Positions 6,505-6,638 of a stretch of DNA of 6,638 nt are shown piece after piece. A program made the position numbers and the translations under genes. This DNA is from CAAGNP01 sp045644725. Lineage in GTDB: Bacteria > Bacteroidota > Bacteroidia > Bacteroidales > UBA932. The stretch lies in assembly GCA_045644725.1 (NCBI GenBank), contig JAZRHK010000160.1, forward strand, positions 1-6,638. The letters are read 5' to 3'. The notes under the pieces are model-generated. The model did no database searches. It was given only the letters and a program-made list of their open reading frames with translations, and had not been told where the DNA came from. Within the stretch, counting starts at the first letter, position 1. Every line of letters begins with the position of its first letter.

Positions 6505-6611
6505 GGGCTTTTTCCGCCCTGCCTGATTATCGGCGGAGTAGTATTTTAGGCTTCGGAGGATTAGATTCTGCAGACCGTGGCCGCCCATGGCCACGTGAAT
6601 GGGTATTCTAA
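6505..6611. other. Second structured, gene-free stretch at the right edge
   Basis: This stretch carries several more inverted repeats. TCCGCC (6513-6518) pairs with GGCGGA (6532-6537), and competes with GGGC (6505-6508) pairing with GCCC (6516-6519). CGTGGCC (6576-6582) pairs with GGCCACG (6589-6595) around a 6-base loop, with a weaker TTAGA (6561-6565) and TCTAA (6607-6611) outside it. No T tract follows any of them, so they are not clear intrinsic terminators. It may continue the element at 6349-6495 or belong to a gene or RNA beyond the edge. From 6612 to the end the sequence turns A/T-rich and I see nothing definite. Confidence 0.4.
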
Positions 6612-6638
6612 GACATTTCCAAGAGATTTATTAACTTT

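Noticed and set aside
6499..6588. Minus-strand 29-residue frame starting at the ATG inside the 6576-6595 hairpin
   Set aside because: Its start codon lies in the loop of a hairpin, it is very short, and nothing in it resembles a known small protein. It may be only a by-product of a conserved nucleotide element.
6577..6638. Plus-strand frame open from GTG at 6577 to the right edge
   Set aside because: Only about 20 codons can be seen, the start would lie in a hairpin stem, and no motif can be recognised. It cannot be supported without sequence to the right.

Overview
The window looks like a chromosomal segment of a Bacteroidota bacterium, most likely of the order Bacteroidales. Three signs point there. 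The ABC permeases are of the long, duplicated MacB/FtsX type common in that group. The response regulator has a receiver of the kind I associate with Bacteroidales NtrC-type regulators (receiver ending in K-P-W-D-N). The genes start after A/T-rich leaders without clear Shine-Dalgarno sequences. This placement comes from recognising families, not from a search.

Layout: every convincing gene is on the minus strand, so the window reads right to left. From about 6638 to 6300 there is a gene-free but highly structured stretch: a 10-bp closing stem around two related hairpins (6349-6495), then further hairpins (6505-6611). Next comes a regulatory region holding a perfect TGTAAAG-AAA-CTTTACA palindrome (6270-6286) and a good sigma-54 (-24/-12) promoter (6199-6214). 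This promoter precedes a three-gene ABC operon: permease A (6159-3814), MacB/LolD-type ATPase (3788-3108) and permease B (2998-599). A tandem pair of GC-rich stem-loops (3013-3101) separates the ATPase from permease B. After a short intergenic gap with a possible housekeeping-type promoter, an NtrC-type response regulator begins at 404 and runs off the left edge.

How they may work together (inference): the response regulator is probably a sigma-54 enhancer-binding protein, and the ABC operon has a sigma-54 promoter with a palindrome about 90 bp upstream, where an enhancer site is expected. The simplest reading is a signal-responsive circuit in which a histidine kinase (not in the window, perhaps to the left) phosphorylates the regulator, which then activates the transporter operon. 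The transporter would pair two different FtsX-type permeases with one ATPase. No membrane-fusion (MacA/HlyD) or TolC gene lies in the window, so the substrate and the direction of work cannot be read from the sequence.

The least explained parts are the structured region at 6349-6611 and the tandem hairpins inside the operon.
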